Origin: Dyadobacter sp. LHD-138 | GTDB taxonomy: Bacteria; Bacteroidota; Bacteroidia; Cytophagales; Spirosomataceae | Assembly: GCF_030929615.1 (NCBI RefSeq) | Contig: NZ_JAVFVU010000004.1 | Coordinates: 248,001-312,000 of the forward strand | Direction: 5' to 3' | Length of the DNA: 64,000 bases | In this document: positions 17,726-26,853 of the stretch, in pieces | Layout: every line of letters starts with the position of its first letter | Position numbering within the stretch: the first letter of the stretch is position 1 | Notes under the pieces: generated by a model | The model's input: the letters and a program-made list of their open reading frames with translations, nothing else | Database searches by the model: none | Told to the model about the DNA's origin: nothing | Program-made: the position numbers and the translations under genes

Positions 17726-19129
17726 TTATTCCTCGGGTGCCATGAATGTGGTTTCAAAGCTTTCGAGTTTTTCATTGCCCTGGAAAACCGATAGTTTTAA
17801 CTTCGTTTTCCTCGTATTTAACTCGGATTTTGGGATGATGATGAACAAAGTCCCTTCTGCCATACCTGCACCGTCGAGTGTGAGGTCGGGTTTCCCGGCG
17901 AATAATAATGTGCCTTTCGGATCGTCCAGACGGAGCACAGGTTTTACGATCTGGTTTGTTTTATTGAAAATTTTGAAGGTGTATAAATTGCTGATCGTCC
18001 CATCCTTATTTTCGATGTATTGACTGCCAGGAGCACGGAAGAGGGTTGTCTGCGTATCATTACGGGATGCAATCAGGTATCCGAGCGCGGACCATAGCAG
18101 CACAAGCACGACGATGTACCCACGGGTACGGTTTGTGATCAGTTTGTTTGTACCGCTGACAATCGCATTTTCGGACGTGTACCGAATCAACCCCTGATCA
18201 AAACCAACCTTATCCATCATCGAGTCACAGGCGTCAATACAGGCGGTACAGTTTACACATTCCATTTGTGTTCCGTTCCGGATATCGATTCCCGTCGGGC
18301 AAACGGCGACGCACTGAAAGCAGCTGATGCAATCGCCTGCGGTACGGTCGTGTCCTTTATGTAGTTTTTCCCGGGGTTCTCCGCGTTTGTAATCATAGGC
18401 AACCACGATCGAATTTCGATCCATCAATACCCCTTGCAGACGTCCATAGGGACAAACCACAGTACAGGCCTGATCACGCAGCCACGCAAAATTGAAGTAA
18501 AAAACACCTGTAAAAATGACTATTCCTGAAAAAAGCACAACATGCTCATCGATGGGTTCGCTGATGATTTTGGATAATGCGTCCACACCGATGACATAGG
18601 AGAGCAGTAAGTTTGCAATCAAAAATGAGACCAGTAAAAAAGCCAGGTATTTAGCTCCTTTTTTCAGGATCTTGTCGCCTGTCCAGGGCGCTTTATTCAA
18701 TAGTTTTTGTTTGCCGCTATCACCTTCAATGAAATACTCAATTTTCCGGAAAACCATTTCCATAAAAACTGTTTGAGGGCAGGCCCATCCGCACCATAGC
18801 CTCCCGAATATCGTCGTAAACAGAACGATAAATACCATAAACGAGAGCATCGTAAGCCCAAACAGCCAGTAATCCTGCGGGCCAATGAATAATCCAAAAA
18901 TGATAAATTTACGTTCCAGCACATTGAACAATAAAAGCGGCTGTCCGTTGTATTTTAAAAATGGTGTTACAAATAAAAGGGTAAGGATAGCGACTGTAAA
19001 CCAAATACGCCGGTTATGCCAGTCCCCCTTGGGTTTTTGCGGATAAAACCAGTTTCGTTTTCCATCTTCATTAACGCCGCTGAAATGGTCGCGGAAGGAA
19101 TCTTCGGGAGGAACGAGCGTAGACTTCAT
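17726..19129 (-). CDS. ccoG: cbb3 oxidase accessory protein CcoG (ferredoxin-type)
   Basis: A 467-aa membrane protein of the RdxA/FixG family with several N-terminal helices, two 4Fe-4S clusters and a C-terminal Ig-like domain. Cluster ligands are seen in CISCFQCVAVCPTGIDIR and CVNCTACIDACD; further Cys are in GWACPQTVF and CTVVCPYGRLQG. CcoG has been described as a cupric reductase that supplies copper to the oxidase. The C-terminal 110 residues are a FixG-type domain. It sits between ccoQP and ccoH in the operon. Confidence 0.94.
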   Translation of the reverse strand: MKSTLVPPEDSFRDHFSGVNEDGKRNWFYPQKPKGDWHNRRIWFTVAILTLLFVTPFLKYNGQPLLLFNVLERKFIIFGLFIGPQDYWLFGLTMLSFMVFIVLFTTIFGRLWCGWACPQTVFMEMVFRKIEYFIEGDSGKQKLLNKAPWTGDKILKKGAKYLAFLLVSFLIANLLLSYVIGVDALSKIISEPIDEHVVLFSGIVIFTGVFYFNFAWLRDQACTVVCPYGRLQGVLMDRNSIVVAYDYKRGEPREKLHKGHDRTAGDCISCFQCVAVCPTGIDIRNGTQMECVNCTACIDACDSMMDKVGFDQGLIRYTSENAIVSGTNKLITNRTRGYIVVLVLLWSALGYLIASRNDTQTTLFRAPGSQYIENKDGTISNLYTFKIFNKTNQIVKPVLRLDDPKGTLLFAGKPDLTLDGAGMAEGTLFIIIPKSELNTRKTKLKLSVFQGNEKLESFETTFMAPEE

Positions 19130-19245
19130 AATTTTATGGTCACAATCAGCAGCTTGTTTTTTTGGAAAACTTTTTGCTGAGATTTAAAGAAAATAATTTG
19201 CAATAATTGCGTAGCGAATGGCTGGCCCCTGTTTTTTACACAGAT

Positions 19246-20289
19246 TCACTTTTTCGCCAAGGTACTGTCGCCGGTGCTTTTCCCTTGTTCGTATAAATCA
19301 CCCTGCGGTTCTTTTGCGTTGGCGGGTTTGGTCCCTTTTAGCGATATTAGATAACTGGACACTTTCTGGATATCGGTTGGAGAGAGTTGTTTTTCCCAGG
19401 AAATCATCCCTTTTTCCGGCACACCGTATTTAATCACCTTGAACACATTCTTAATGCCGCCGCCGTGCAGCCAATAGTCGTCCGTTAAATTAGGCCCCAC
19501 ACCTCCACCGGCTTCCGGTCCATGGCAGGCCGTGCATTTTTCCTGAAAAATTGCTTTCCCCTGATCAATTCCAGCTGCCTCTGAAATCGCAATTACTGTA
19601 TTTTCATCCATACTGGAACCTACTTTTTCAAGATATGCTTTTTTTGCGATGTCTGCCTGCGCGACTTCTTTGTCTAGTTCGGCAATTTGCAAGTCGCCGA
19701 GTCCACTGAAATAATAGGTGCCATAAATTACAGCTAATATGATTGTGGAAATAAATAAGGACTGCAGCCATGGCGGCATCGGGTTATCCAGTTCCTGGAT
19801 GCCATCATAATCATGACCTTCAATCAGGATTTGTTTTTCATCATGCAAGGCGATACCAACACCACCGAAATTTTTCCACCAGCCGATATTCAGAAACGAT
19901 TTTGCTGCGTTTTCAGGATTTGCGTTTGTGACTTCTTTTAAAACAGATAAGGCATTGACCAATAATATAATCACCAAAACCATCACAAAAAACAGCACGC
20001 CCAGCAATATGATCAGCAAAATGTCAGTGCCGGAAATAGCTCTGACCGGTTCGGTTTGTTCCTGAGCAAAAGCAGTGGTAGATAGCAAGGTTAAAAATGC
20101 GATGGAAAGAAGCCCTTTTTTTAAGCTTCCGTCTTGCAAGGGAATGTTTTTCATGTGATCCACGGATTTTTTATCCAAACGGAAAACATACACAAGCAGT
20201 CCGACAAAAAACAAAAAGAATATAAGTAGTGAAATCAGCGGGAAAATTTCCACACCCGCAATGGTTTCAAGATAGTTTCGAAATTTCAT
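19246..20289 (-). CDS. ccoP: cbb3 oxidase subunit III, CcoQ-CcoP fusion with one haem
   Basis: A 347-aa cytochrome c subunit. Residues 14-36 form a CcoQ-like helix followed by RLDKKSVDHMKNIPL. A second hydrophobic segment at 58-76 ends in AFAQ like a signal peptide. The CcoP part then follows, with a helix at 88-113, the conserved ELDNPMPPWL near 166-175, another helix and a single cytochrome c domain with CTACH at 252-256. Most proteobacterial CcoP have two haems; one is usual in Bacteroidota. It passes electrons from a soluble carrier to CcoO/CcoN. It lies 57 nt after ccoNO. Confidence 0.92.
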   Translation of the reverse strand: MKFRNYLETIAGVEIFPLISLLIFFLFFVGLLVYVFRLDKKSVDHMKNIPLQDGSLKKGLLSIAFLTLLSTTAFAQEQTEPVRAISGTDILLIILLGVLFFVMVLVIILLVNALSVLKEVTNANPENAAKSFLNIGWWKNFGGVGIALHDEKQILIEGHDYDGIQELDNPMPPWLQSLFISTIILAVIYGTYYFSGLGDLQIAELDKEVAQADIAKKAYLEKVGSSMDENTVIAISEAAGIDQGKAIFQEKCTACHGPEAGGGVGPNLTDDYWLHGGGIKNVFKVIKYGVPEKGMISWEKQLSPTDIQKVSSYLISLKGTKPANAKEPQGDLYEQGKSTGDSTLAKK

Positions 20290-20346
20290 AATGTGAATGT
20301 ATTTGGATGCACAGGCGACTTTGCTGGCCGCCTGTGCGCTGGAAAA

Positions 20347-22497
20347 TCACTTATTTGTTTTTATGTCAGTCCCAAGACGTTGCAGGTAAGCAATCAAAGC
20401 GATGATTTCTTTATTTTCATTGGCTTTGATACCACTTTGTTTTAACCGGCCCTGGATTTCCCTGGCCTGTTTGTGCAGCTCGGCGTTGGCAATACGTTCA
20501 TAACCTTTTTCATAAGGAACACCCAGCGTCTGCATGGCCTGGATTTTCGCGGCCGTCGTTGAGGTATCCAGATCATCTTCAAGCAGCCAGCCATACCGTG
20601 GCATAATCGATCCAGGCGACATAGAAGTGGGATCTTCCATGTGGTTGTAATGCCAGGAGTCAGGATATTTGGCGCCTAACCGGTGCAAATCCGGACCGGT
20701 ACGTTTTGAACCCCACTGATGCGGGAAGTCATAAACAAATTCTCCCGATTTGGAGTATTCACCGTAGCGTTCGATTTCGGAACGGAAAGGACGGATCATT
20801 TGCGTGTGACATACGTAACAGCCTTCTCTCACATAAATATCCCGGCCCTGAAGTTCCAGTGGACTGTAAGGTTTGACGCTGGCAATGGTTGGTACGTTAG
20901 ACTTAATCATAAAGGTCGGGATCATTTCGATCATGCCCCCAATTGCTACGGCTACCAGTGCGAAAATTGTTAATGCCAGCGGCTTACGTTCCACTAATCT
21001 GCGGTGCCAGTGTTCGTTTTTAGCGGGTTGCCAGATGGCCGACAATGGCATGGCTCTGGCCGTTTCTGAAGGTACCAATGTGCCTTTTAAGGCAGTCATC
21101 CATAAGTTGTAGATCATGACTACAAACCCGATGATGTACAAAGTGCCGCCTACGCTGCGCAGAAAATAAAGCGGCGCGAGCTGTGTAACGGTTTCCAGGA
21201 AATTAGGGTATTTCAATAAACCTTCCTGTGTAAATTCTTGCCACATGGAGCTCTGTACCCAACCAGCCCAATACATGGGAACGGTGTAAAAAATTATCCC
21301 CAGCGTTCCGATCCAGAAATGGAAATTTGCCAATTTGGGAGAAAACAACGGACGGCTGTAAAGGCGCGGAAAAAGCCAGTATAACATACCAAATGTCAAA
21401 AAACCGTTCCATCCTAAGGCACCTACGTGTACGTGGGCCACGATCCAATCGGTGTAATGCGCAATGGCATTTACATTTTTGAAGGATAACATCGGCCCTT
21501 CAAAAGTCGCCATACCATAGGCGGTAATGGCCACCACGAAAAATTTCAGCACCACATCTTCCCGTACTTTATCCCAGGCACCGCGCAAAGTCATTAGCCC
21601 GTTCATCATGCCTGCCCATGAGGGAGCGATCAGCATGACCGAAAAGACAGTTCCCAGGGTCTGCGCCCATTCAGGAAGTGCAGTGTAAAGTAAATGGTGA
21701 GGACCAGCCCAGATGTATAGAAAAATCAAAGCCCAGAAGTGTACAATCGACAGACGATAGGAATAAATCGGGCGATTGGCTGCCTTTGGTAAAAAGTAGT
21801 ACATCAGCCCCAGGTAGGGTGTAGTCAGGAAAAACGCCACGGCATTATGTCCGTACCACCATTGCACCAGGGCGTCCTGCACCCCTGCGTAGATGGAATA
21901 ACTCTTGAAAAAAGATATCGGAAGTGCCATACTGTTCACCACATGAAGCATAGCAACGGTAACAAAAGAAGCAATGAAAAACCACACAGCCGCATAAATA
22001 TGCTCCACGCGGCGGTTAATGGTTGTCATGACCAGGTTGATCAGGGCAGAAACCCAGACAACGGCGATGGCGATATCCAATGGCCATTCCAGTTCGGCAT
22101 ATTCTTTGGATGTGGTTAATCCCATCGGCAAAGAAATGGCCGCACAAACAATGATGAACTGCCAGGCCCAGAAATGGAAACGGCTTAACGCCGGATTCCA
22201 CATGGGTGTACGTAAAACCCTTGGCGCGGCATAATACATCCCTGTGAAAAAGCCATTCCCTACAAAGGCAAAAATAACAGCATTGGTATGCAGCGGGCGG
22301 ATCCGGCTAAAAGTTGTATAAGGTAAATCCAGATTCAGATTAGGAAATACAAGCTGGAAAGCAGCCAGAAGCCCAACGAGCATGCCAATAAGTCCAAACA
22401 GGATTGTAGCAATGGCAAAGTTCCGAACAATCCGGTTGTCATATTGAAACTCGTCCAGCCCGACAGATGAGATAGCTGGATTAGGATGGTTTGACAT
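20347..22497 (-). CDS. ccoNO: cbb3 cytochrome c oxidase, fused subunits I and II (CcoN-CcoO)
   Basis: The catalytic core of the high-affinity cbb3 terminal oxidase. Residues to about 480 are CcoN, with 12 helices and the haem/CuB histidines in segments such as RPLHTNAVIF, WWYGHNAVAFFLT, GPHHLLY and VHVGALGWNG. A linker with one more helix (about 510-530) leads to CcoO, a membrane-anchored cytochrome c with CYVCH at 560-564 and PGSIMPRY. The ccoN-ccoO fusion is typical of Bacteroidota. The enzyme reduces oxygen at low tension and pumps protons. It follows ccoS. Confidence 0.97.
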   Translation of the reverse strand: MSNHPNPAISSVGLDEFQYDNRIVRNFAIATILFGLIGMLVGLLAAFQLVFPNLNLDLPYTTFSRIRPLHTNAVIFAFVGNGFFTGMYYAAPRVLRTPMWNPALSRFHFWAWQFIIVCAAISLPMGLTTSKEYAELEWPLDIAIAVVWVSALINLVMTTINRRVEHIYAAVWFFIASFVTVAMLHVVNSMALPISFFKSYSIYAGVQDALVQWWYGHNAVAFFLTTPYLGLMYYFLPKAANRPIYSYRLSIVHFWALIFLYIWAGPHHLLYTALPEWAQTLGTVFSVMLIAPSWAGMMNGLMTLRGAWDKVREDVVLKFFVVAITAYGMATFEGPMLSFKNVNAIAHYTDWIVAHVHVGALGWNGFLTFGMLYWLFPRLYSRPLFSPKLANFHFWIGTLGIIFYTVPMYWAGWVQSSMWQEFTQEGLLKYPNFLETVTQLAPLYFLRSVGGTLYIIGFVVMIYNLWMTALKGTLVPSETARAMPLSAIWQPAKNEHWHRRLVERKPLALTIFALVAVAIGGMIEMIPTFMIKSNVPTIASVKPYSPLELQGRDIYVREGCYVCHTQMIRPFRSEIERYGEYSKSGEFVYDFPHQWGSKRTGPDLHRLGAKYPDSWHYNHMEDPTSMSPGSIMPRYGWLLEDDLDTSTTAAKIQAMQTLGVPYEKGYERIANAELHKQAREIQGRLKQSGIKANENKEIIALIAYLQRLGTDIKTNK

Positions 22498-22560
22498 AAT
22501 TTTGAGTGAGAGAATGGTGAATAAATTTGGGTAATAAGTTATGGCTATACGTGCGAAGGG

Positions 22561-22725
22561 TTATTTCGGAACAGATGAGCCGGATTCGTTTTCATCCAGC
22601 AGAATCCGGACGGATGGCGTGTAGTCGTCGTCAAAATGGCCGCGGCGCACTGACCAGATAAATGCGCCGAGAAAGCCAATGGCTACCAATAAGCTGGCGA
22701 TGATTAACAGATAAAGTGCGCTCAT
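22561..22725 (-). CDS. ccoS: cbb3 oxidase maturation protein CcoS
   Basis: A 54-aa single-helix membrane protein found by direct translation. It starts MSALYLLIIASLLVAIGFLG, followed by AFIWSVRRGHFDDDYTP, the family signature W-x(2-3)-R-x-G-x(1-2)-DD just after the helix. CcoS is needed for cofactor insertion into CcoN. It lies 63 nt before ccoNO and 134 nt after ccoI, in the same direction. Size matches the family. Confidence 0.92.
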   Translation of the reverse strand: MSALYLLIIASLLVAIGFLGAFIWSVRRGHFDDDYTPSVRILLDENESGSSVPK

Positions 22726-22859
22726 GGAATTTATTGTTTTGTAATTATTTGATAATCGGTACTTTATGATCGTGGAGGGTGAGTGGTTTTATATGTCAAA
22801 ACTACCGGTTGAAGGCGTGGGGAACGATGACTTTTATCCGGTGTTCTAACTGATGCTCG

Positions 22860-25313
22860 TCAGTTTTTTAACCATTTTCGGGCGGCAAGATTACTCGTTA
22901 TCGTAGTAAACAGGACGATGGTTATTGAGCTCACAGGCATGAGTATAGCGGCGATCACTGGCGATAATTTCCCGGATATTGCAAAGGTTAAACCAAAGAC
23001 ATTGTAAAGTAGGGAGATCGCAAAACTTAGTTTTATGATCTTTTGCCCGGATTTTGCCAGGTTGATAAAAGCCGGTAAACGGATCAGTTGATTTCCTTCC
23101 ACGATCGCATCACAGGCCGGAGAAAAGTTATTGATATCATCCGAAACAGCCAATCCTACGTTACTTTGGCGCAGCGCTCCGGCATCATTCAGCCCATCGC
23201 CGATCATCAGCACATTTTTTTCCTGAGTTTGCTGAAGTGTTTGAATGAAATGCAGTTTTTGTTCCGGTTTTTGTTCAAATAGAAGATGTGATTCATTGCC
23301 GAAAACGGGCGTAAGCAGTGTTTTATCCGTAGGTTTATCGCCTGACAAAAGATAGGTTTCAAAACCCTCGTCCTGTAAGATTTTTACTGTTTTTTCGAGC
23401 TCTGGCCGGTATTTACTTTTTAACATGAAATAGCCCCGGATTTTACTATCAACCGATATATAGACATGCGAGGCATTATCCATTCTTTCAATCGGACTGG
23501 CGCTGCCCACCCATTTGGCTGAACCCAGTTTTACCTCGGTTTTTCCCCAAAAAGCTTTAATTCCCGCACCTTCAATCTCTTCGAAATGTGATAGTGTCCG
23601 TCGACTGGCCGTGGTGTCTGATAATTCCTTAACCAACATTCTGCTTAGTGGATGTGAGGATTGTATGGCAAGTGTTTTGATCATAACGAGTTCTTCCTCC
23701 GTCAGGGTTTTTCCGACGAATTCAACTTCTGCATCGTTGACCTGTGTGATGGTTCCGGTCTTATCAAAAACGACGGTATTGATGCGCGAAAGCCTTTCAA
23801 TGGCGTGGGCGTTTTTTGGATAAAAACGGTTTTTACCAAAAAGACTTAATAAATTACCATTGGTAAAAGTCGAGGACAGCAATAACGCACAGGGGCACGC
23901 CACTAGCAGAGAGGTTGTAAAAGCATTAAAGGCGACTTCCGGATTTTTAAAGATCAGAGCCCAAACCAGGAAAGTCAGGACGGCAATACCCAGCACGATT
24001 ACAGAAAAATATTTATTGATGCGTGCTGCAAGGGTCTGGTTTTGGTTTTCCTTATCGCGGGTAAAAGTGTCGCTGTTCCATAGTTGTGTCAGATAACTTT
24101 GCGAAACTTCGCGCAGGATTTTTAGTTCAACAGACAAACCTGTCTGTTTCCCGCCTGCGTAAATTGTATCACCGGCTTTTCGCTCAATGGGTTCCGCTTC
24201 ACCGGATACGAAACTGTAATCAATCAGAGCACGCGGGCTTAGCAAAACGGCGTCGGCAGGAATGAGCTCCTGATTACGGACGAGCATATGGTCACCGGAT
24301 CGCAGATCCGTAATAGGAACGCGGGTTTCTGCTGAATCTTTTAGAACGGTTACCGCAACGGGGAAATAGGATTTATAGTCCCGGTCAAACGAAATTCCGG
24401 CATAGGTTTTATCCTGAAAATAACGCCCGATCAGCATAAAAAACACTGCTCCGGCCAGGGAATCGAAATAACCAGGACCTGTTTGGGTGATGATCTGATA
24501 CAAACTGGTGAGGAAAACGCAAAGTAAGGCCAGTGCAATCGGGGCGTCAATATTCAAATATTTCCCCTTCAAAGCAGACCACGCAGATTTGAAAAAATCG
24601 GAGGCGCAATAGAAAAAAACCGGAAGACTCAATGCCAGATTTAGAATGCTGAACAGATTTCCCAGACTTTGGTCGGAAATACTTTCGCTTAAGTGAAAGT
24701 ACTCCGGGAAGCTGAGCATCATGATATTTCCGAAAGCAAAACCGGATATGCCGATCTTATAAAGCCGTGTGCGGTTCCACTTTTTTATTTGTTTTCCCTC
24801 AACGTCATTCAGGCTGATGTAAGGCTCATAACCGATCCTGGTGATAAGTTCGGCAAGCTGACTTAATTTGATTTGACGGGCATCATACGTAATGCGGACT
24901 TTCTTTTCTGGGAAATTAACGACAGTGCTGCGGATGGCGGGATTCAGCCGGTGCAATTGTTCCAAAAGCCAGATGCATGAGCTGCAATGCATTTTGGGGA
25001 CCAGCAAATTAACCCGGGAGAGTTTGCCGTCGGTAAATTCCAGCAATTTTTCGGTTATTTCGGGAAGATCGAGATAATCGTATTTGCCGGAGAAATAGGC
25101 AGCATCCGGAGAAATTCCCTGGGCGCCACCGATGTTGTAATAACCGCACAAATCATTTTCCTTCAGCAAGTCATAAACAACCGAGCATCCGTCACAGCAA
25201 AATTCATGCGCATCGAAAAGAACAACCTCATCCTTGCAGGTTTCACCGCAATGAAAACAGGTATGTTTTTTGTGGACAGGATTTTCAATAGTAATATTTA
25301 AATCAGCTTTCAT
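22860..25313 (-). CDS. ccoI: Copper-translocating P-type ATPase CcoI/FixI
   Basis: P1B-type ATPase that exports copper to the periplasm for cbb3 assembly. An N-terminal Cys-rich region (CFHCGETC and CCDGC) comes first, then a heavy-metal-associated domain with MHCSSC, eight helices with the CPC motif (CPCALLLSS), the phosphorylation motif DKTGTIT, a His-Pro in SSHPLSRM, and GDGLND. The frame is open to 25382, but the ATG at 25313 gives a normal 817-aa protein. It is the first gene of the cco cluster. Its upstream region carries two tandem CRP/FNR-type sites. Confidence 0.94.
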   Translation of the reverse strand: MKADLNITIENPVHKKHTCFHCGETCKDEVVLFDAHEFCCDGCSVVYDLLKENDLCGYYNIGGAQGISPDAAYFSGKYDYLDLPEITEKLLEFTDGKLSRVNLLVPKMHCSSCIWLLEQLHRLNPAIRSTVVNFPEKKVRITYDARQIKLSQLAELITRIGYEPYISLNDVEGKQIKKWNRTRLYKIGISGFAFGNIMMLSFPEYFHLSESISDQSLGNLFSILNLALSLPVFFYCASDFFKSAWSALKGKYLNIDAPIALALLCVFLTSLYQIITQTGPGYFDSLAGAVFFMLIGRYFQDKTYAGISFDRDYKSYFPVAVTVLKDSAETRVPITDLRSGDHMLVRNQELIPADAVLLSPRALIDYSFVSGEAEPIERKAGDTIYAGGKQTGLSVELKILREVSQSYLTQLWNSDTFTRDKENQNQTLAARINKYFSVIVLGIAVLTFLVWALIFKNPEVAFNAFTTSLLVACPCALLLSSTFTNGNLLSLFGKNRFYPKNAHAIERLSRINTVVFDKTGTITQVNDAEVEFVGKTLTEEELVMIKTLAIQSSHPLSRMLVKELSDTTASRRTLSHFEEIEGAGIKAFWGKTEVKLGSAKWVGSASPIERMDNASHVYISVDSKIRGYFMLKSKYRPELEKTVKILQDEGFETYLLSGDKPTDKTLLTPVFGNESHLLFEQKPEQKLHFIQTLQQTQEKNVLMIGDGLNDAGALRQSNVGLAVSDDINNFSPACDAIVEGNQLIRLPAFINLAKSGQKIIKLSFAISLLYNVFGLTFAISGKLSPVIAAILMPVSSITIVLFTTITSNLAARKWLKN

Positions 25314-25399
25314 GGGTTGCGTTTGATGCGATATGTTCTTGTGAAACAAAAGCTTAAATGAAGTTGAAGTGTAATTCGACACGTGTTCGAATCGATGAT

Positions 25400-25407
25400 C
25401 AAATTTG
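25400..25407 (-). promoter_or_regulatory. Candidate ccoI -7 element (one mismatch)
   Basis: Minus strand CAAATTTG, one mismatch from TAnnTTTG. Chosen because the palindromic site upstream is at the same distance as at hemN and sufB. Confidence 0.4.
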
Positions 25408-25430
25408 GGGGATTGGGGTGGGAGAGAAGA

Positions 25431-25464
25431 TGACCCAGGTTTGGAAGTTGAATGACTTTGGTCA
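25431..25464 (-). promoter_or_regulatory. Tandem CRP/FNR-type sites upstream of ccoI
   Basis: A full TGAC-TTTG-GTCA is at 25453-25464 and a half-degenerate TGAC-CCAG-GTTT at 25431-25442. Their centres are 22 bp apart, two helical turns. The nearer site is centred 36.5 bp from the candidate -7 box, the spacing seen at hemN and sufB. Confidence 0.55.
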
Positions 25465-25610
25465 GTATTTTTGGGATTGTTGATTTGGTATACAACAAAA
25501 AACGCGTGCTCACCGACCAGCGGACACGCGTTTTAGCAATTGGAATAAAGTAATTATTTTTAGTTTATTGGCTCAATTGTTTTGGAAACCAAACTCCATT
25601 TTTTAAATTT

Positions 25611-25754
25611 TCACCATCCAACATACCTGAATACACCTTCAGTACCAGCAAAATTCGCCAGATACAGATTGATCAGAATGAGCAGGATGTACCAGCATTG
25701 GATAGCAATATTGGCTAATTTCTCGGGTAAATATTGACGGAGGAATTCGTACAT
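25611..25754 (-). CDS. 47-aa membrane microprotein with C-terminal acyl-shuttle motif (DltX-like)
   Basis: A small gene read directly from the minus strand. The start ATG is one base after the stop of the MBOAT gene (TAATATG), so translation is probably coupled. The protein has a positively charged N-terminus (Arg6, Lys12), one helix (about 19-36, CWYILLILINLYLANF) and a short outer tail ending exactly in Phe42-Arg-Tyr44-Val-Gly-Trp47. DltX of Gram-positives is a microprotein of the same size and topology whose C-terminal FxYxxF Tyr accepts the acyl group from the MBOAT DltB and hands it to DltD. Position, size, topology and motif all agree; the final Phe is replaced by Trp. I regard it as the acyl shuttle of this operon. 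Confidence 0.75.
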   Translation of the reverse strand: MYEFLRQYLPEKLANIAIQCWYILLILINLYLANFAGTEGVFRYVGW

Positions 25755-25755
25755 A

Positions 25756-26853
25756 TTAATTCAGGAAAAAAAGGATTTTGTAAATGCTTAGCACTTCTTC
25801 TAAACTTGTTTTACTGATAATTACACAGGATAAAATATAGAAAAGGCCTGTTCCTAGTCTGCTGATGTTTTTTAGGAAAGATGAATTGCCAACGGGTAGA
25901 ATTCCTGAATAGGTAATCCCGGCAAACTGGATCAATCCCCAAACCAGATAACGCCAACTGAGCTCATGCCATAATCCGATGATTGCCATCGTGAGCACAA
26001 CGCCAAGAAGCGGATTACGAAAATAGGAAGCAATGGGCGTATAAACGTAATCTTTACAGAATTGCGATAAAGACATGTGATAGCGTGTCCAGAACTCACG
26101 CATGTTGACGGAAAAAAATGGATAATTGAAGTTTTCATTGATGCGGACTCCGGCCAGGCGTGACAGGCCGATGGCTATATCCGAATAACCCGCAAACTGA
26201 AAGTAAGCATTGAACACGAAAATACACAATCCTGAAAAAGTGTATACCCAGAGATGCTGGTCATGTAATGACTCTATTTGTAAAGTTAATTTCTTTGAAA
26301 TAAAATAGTTGGCAATGAGGGTAATTTTGGTGAAACCGTAGAGAATTCGTTCGAGGCCATAACTTATATTGTTTTCGTCATATCGTCGGCGTTGCCAGTC
26401 TTTGATGAACAGCTGATACTGGTTGATCGGCCCCACAAGCATTACCGGAATAAAAAGGTTGTATGAAAGATATTCCAGTAAAGTGTACTGCCGAATTTTG
26501 CCTTTATAACATTCGAGGGCAAAATGAATATTACGAAATGCGTAATAGGAAAGTCCCAGGGGAATAACCCAACCGTCGGATAAGGCAAGCTTGATTTTTG
26601 CAAAAAGAAGTATTCCACCAGTGACTGTGAGACAGAGTATTATTTGAATTTTTTGCGAAAAATTACTTTTTGAAAGAATGAAATAGTTTGCAAAAACAAT
26701 GATCAGCAATAAAAGAAGGCTCAATGGAGATTTATACAGGAGATAAACCGCTGTTATGAGGGGTATGGTCATCATGCCAGACCTTCCGCGAAAAGTCCAG
26801 GACAACGTCACTGCGGCAAAAGAGACGAGGAAGAATTCTATTAATTGCTGCAT
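25756..26853 (-). CDS. DltB-like membrane-bound O-acyltransferase (MBOAT)
   Basis: A 365-aa multi-helix inner-membrane acyltransferase of the DltB/AlgI/PatA group. Conserved segments are FAGYSDIAIGLSRLAGVRI, NFNYPFFS, MREFWTRYHMSLSQFCKDYVY and GLWHELSWRYLVWG, where His296 is the catalytic MBOAT histidine. In Dlt systems such a protein takes an acyl group from a cytoplasmic carrier thioester and moves it through the membrane onto a Tyr of a partner. It overlaps the SGNH gene by 13 nt and is followed after one base by the microprotein gene. It has no C-terminal FxYxxF of its own, consistent with a separate shuttle. Confidence 0.92.
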   Translation of the reverse strand: MQQLIEFFLVSFAAVTLSWTFRGRSGMMTIPLITAVYLLYKSPLSLLLLLIIVFANYFILSKSNFSQKIQIILCLTVTGGILLFAKIKLALSDGWVIPLGLSYYAFRNIHFALECYKGKIRQYTLLEYLSYNLFIPVMLVGPINQYQLFIKDWQRRRYDENNISYGLERILYGFTKITLIANYFISKKLTLQIESLHDQHLWVYTFSGLCIFVFNAYFQFAGYSDIAIGLSRLAGVRINENFNYPFFSVNMREFWTRYHMSLSQFCKDYVYTPIASYFRNPLLGVVLTMAIIGLWHELSWRYLVWGLIQFAGITYSGILPVGNSSFLKNISRLGTGLFYILSCVIISKTSLEEVLSIYKILFFLN

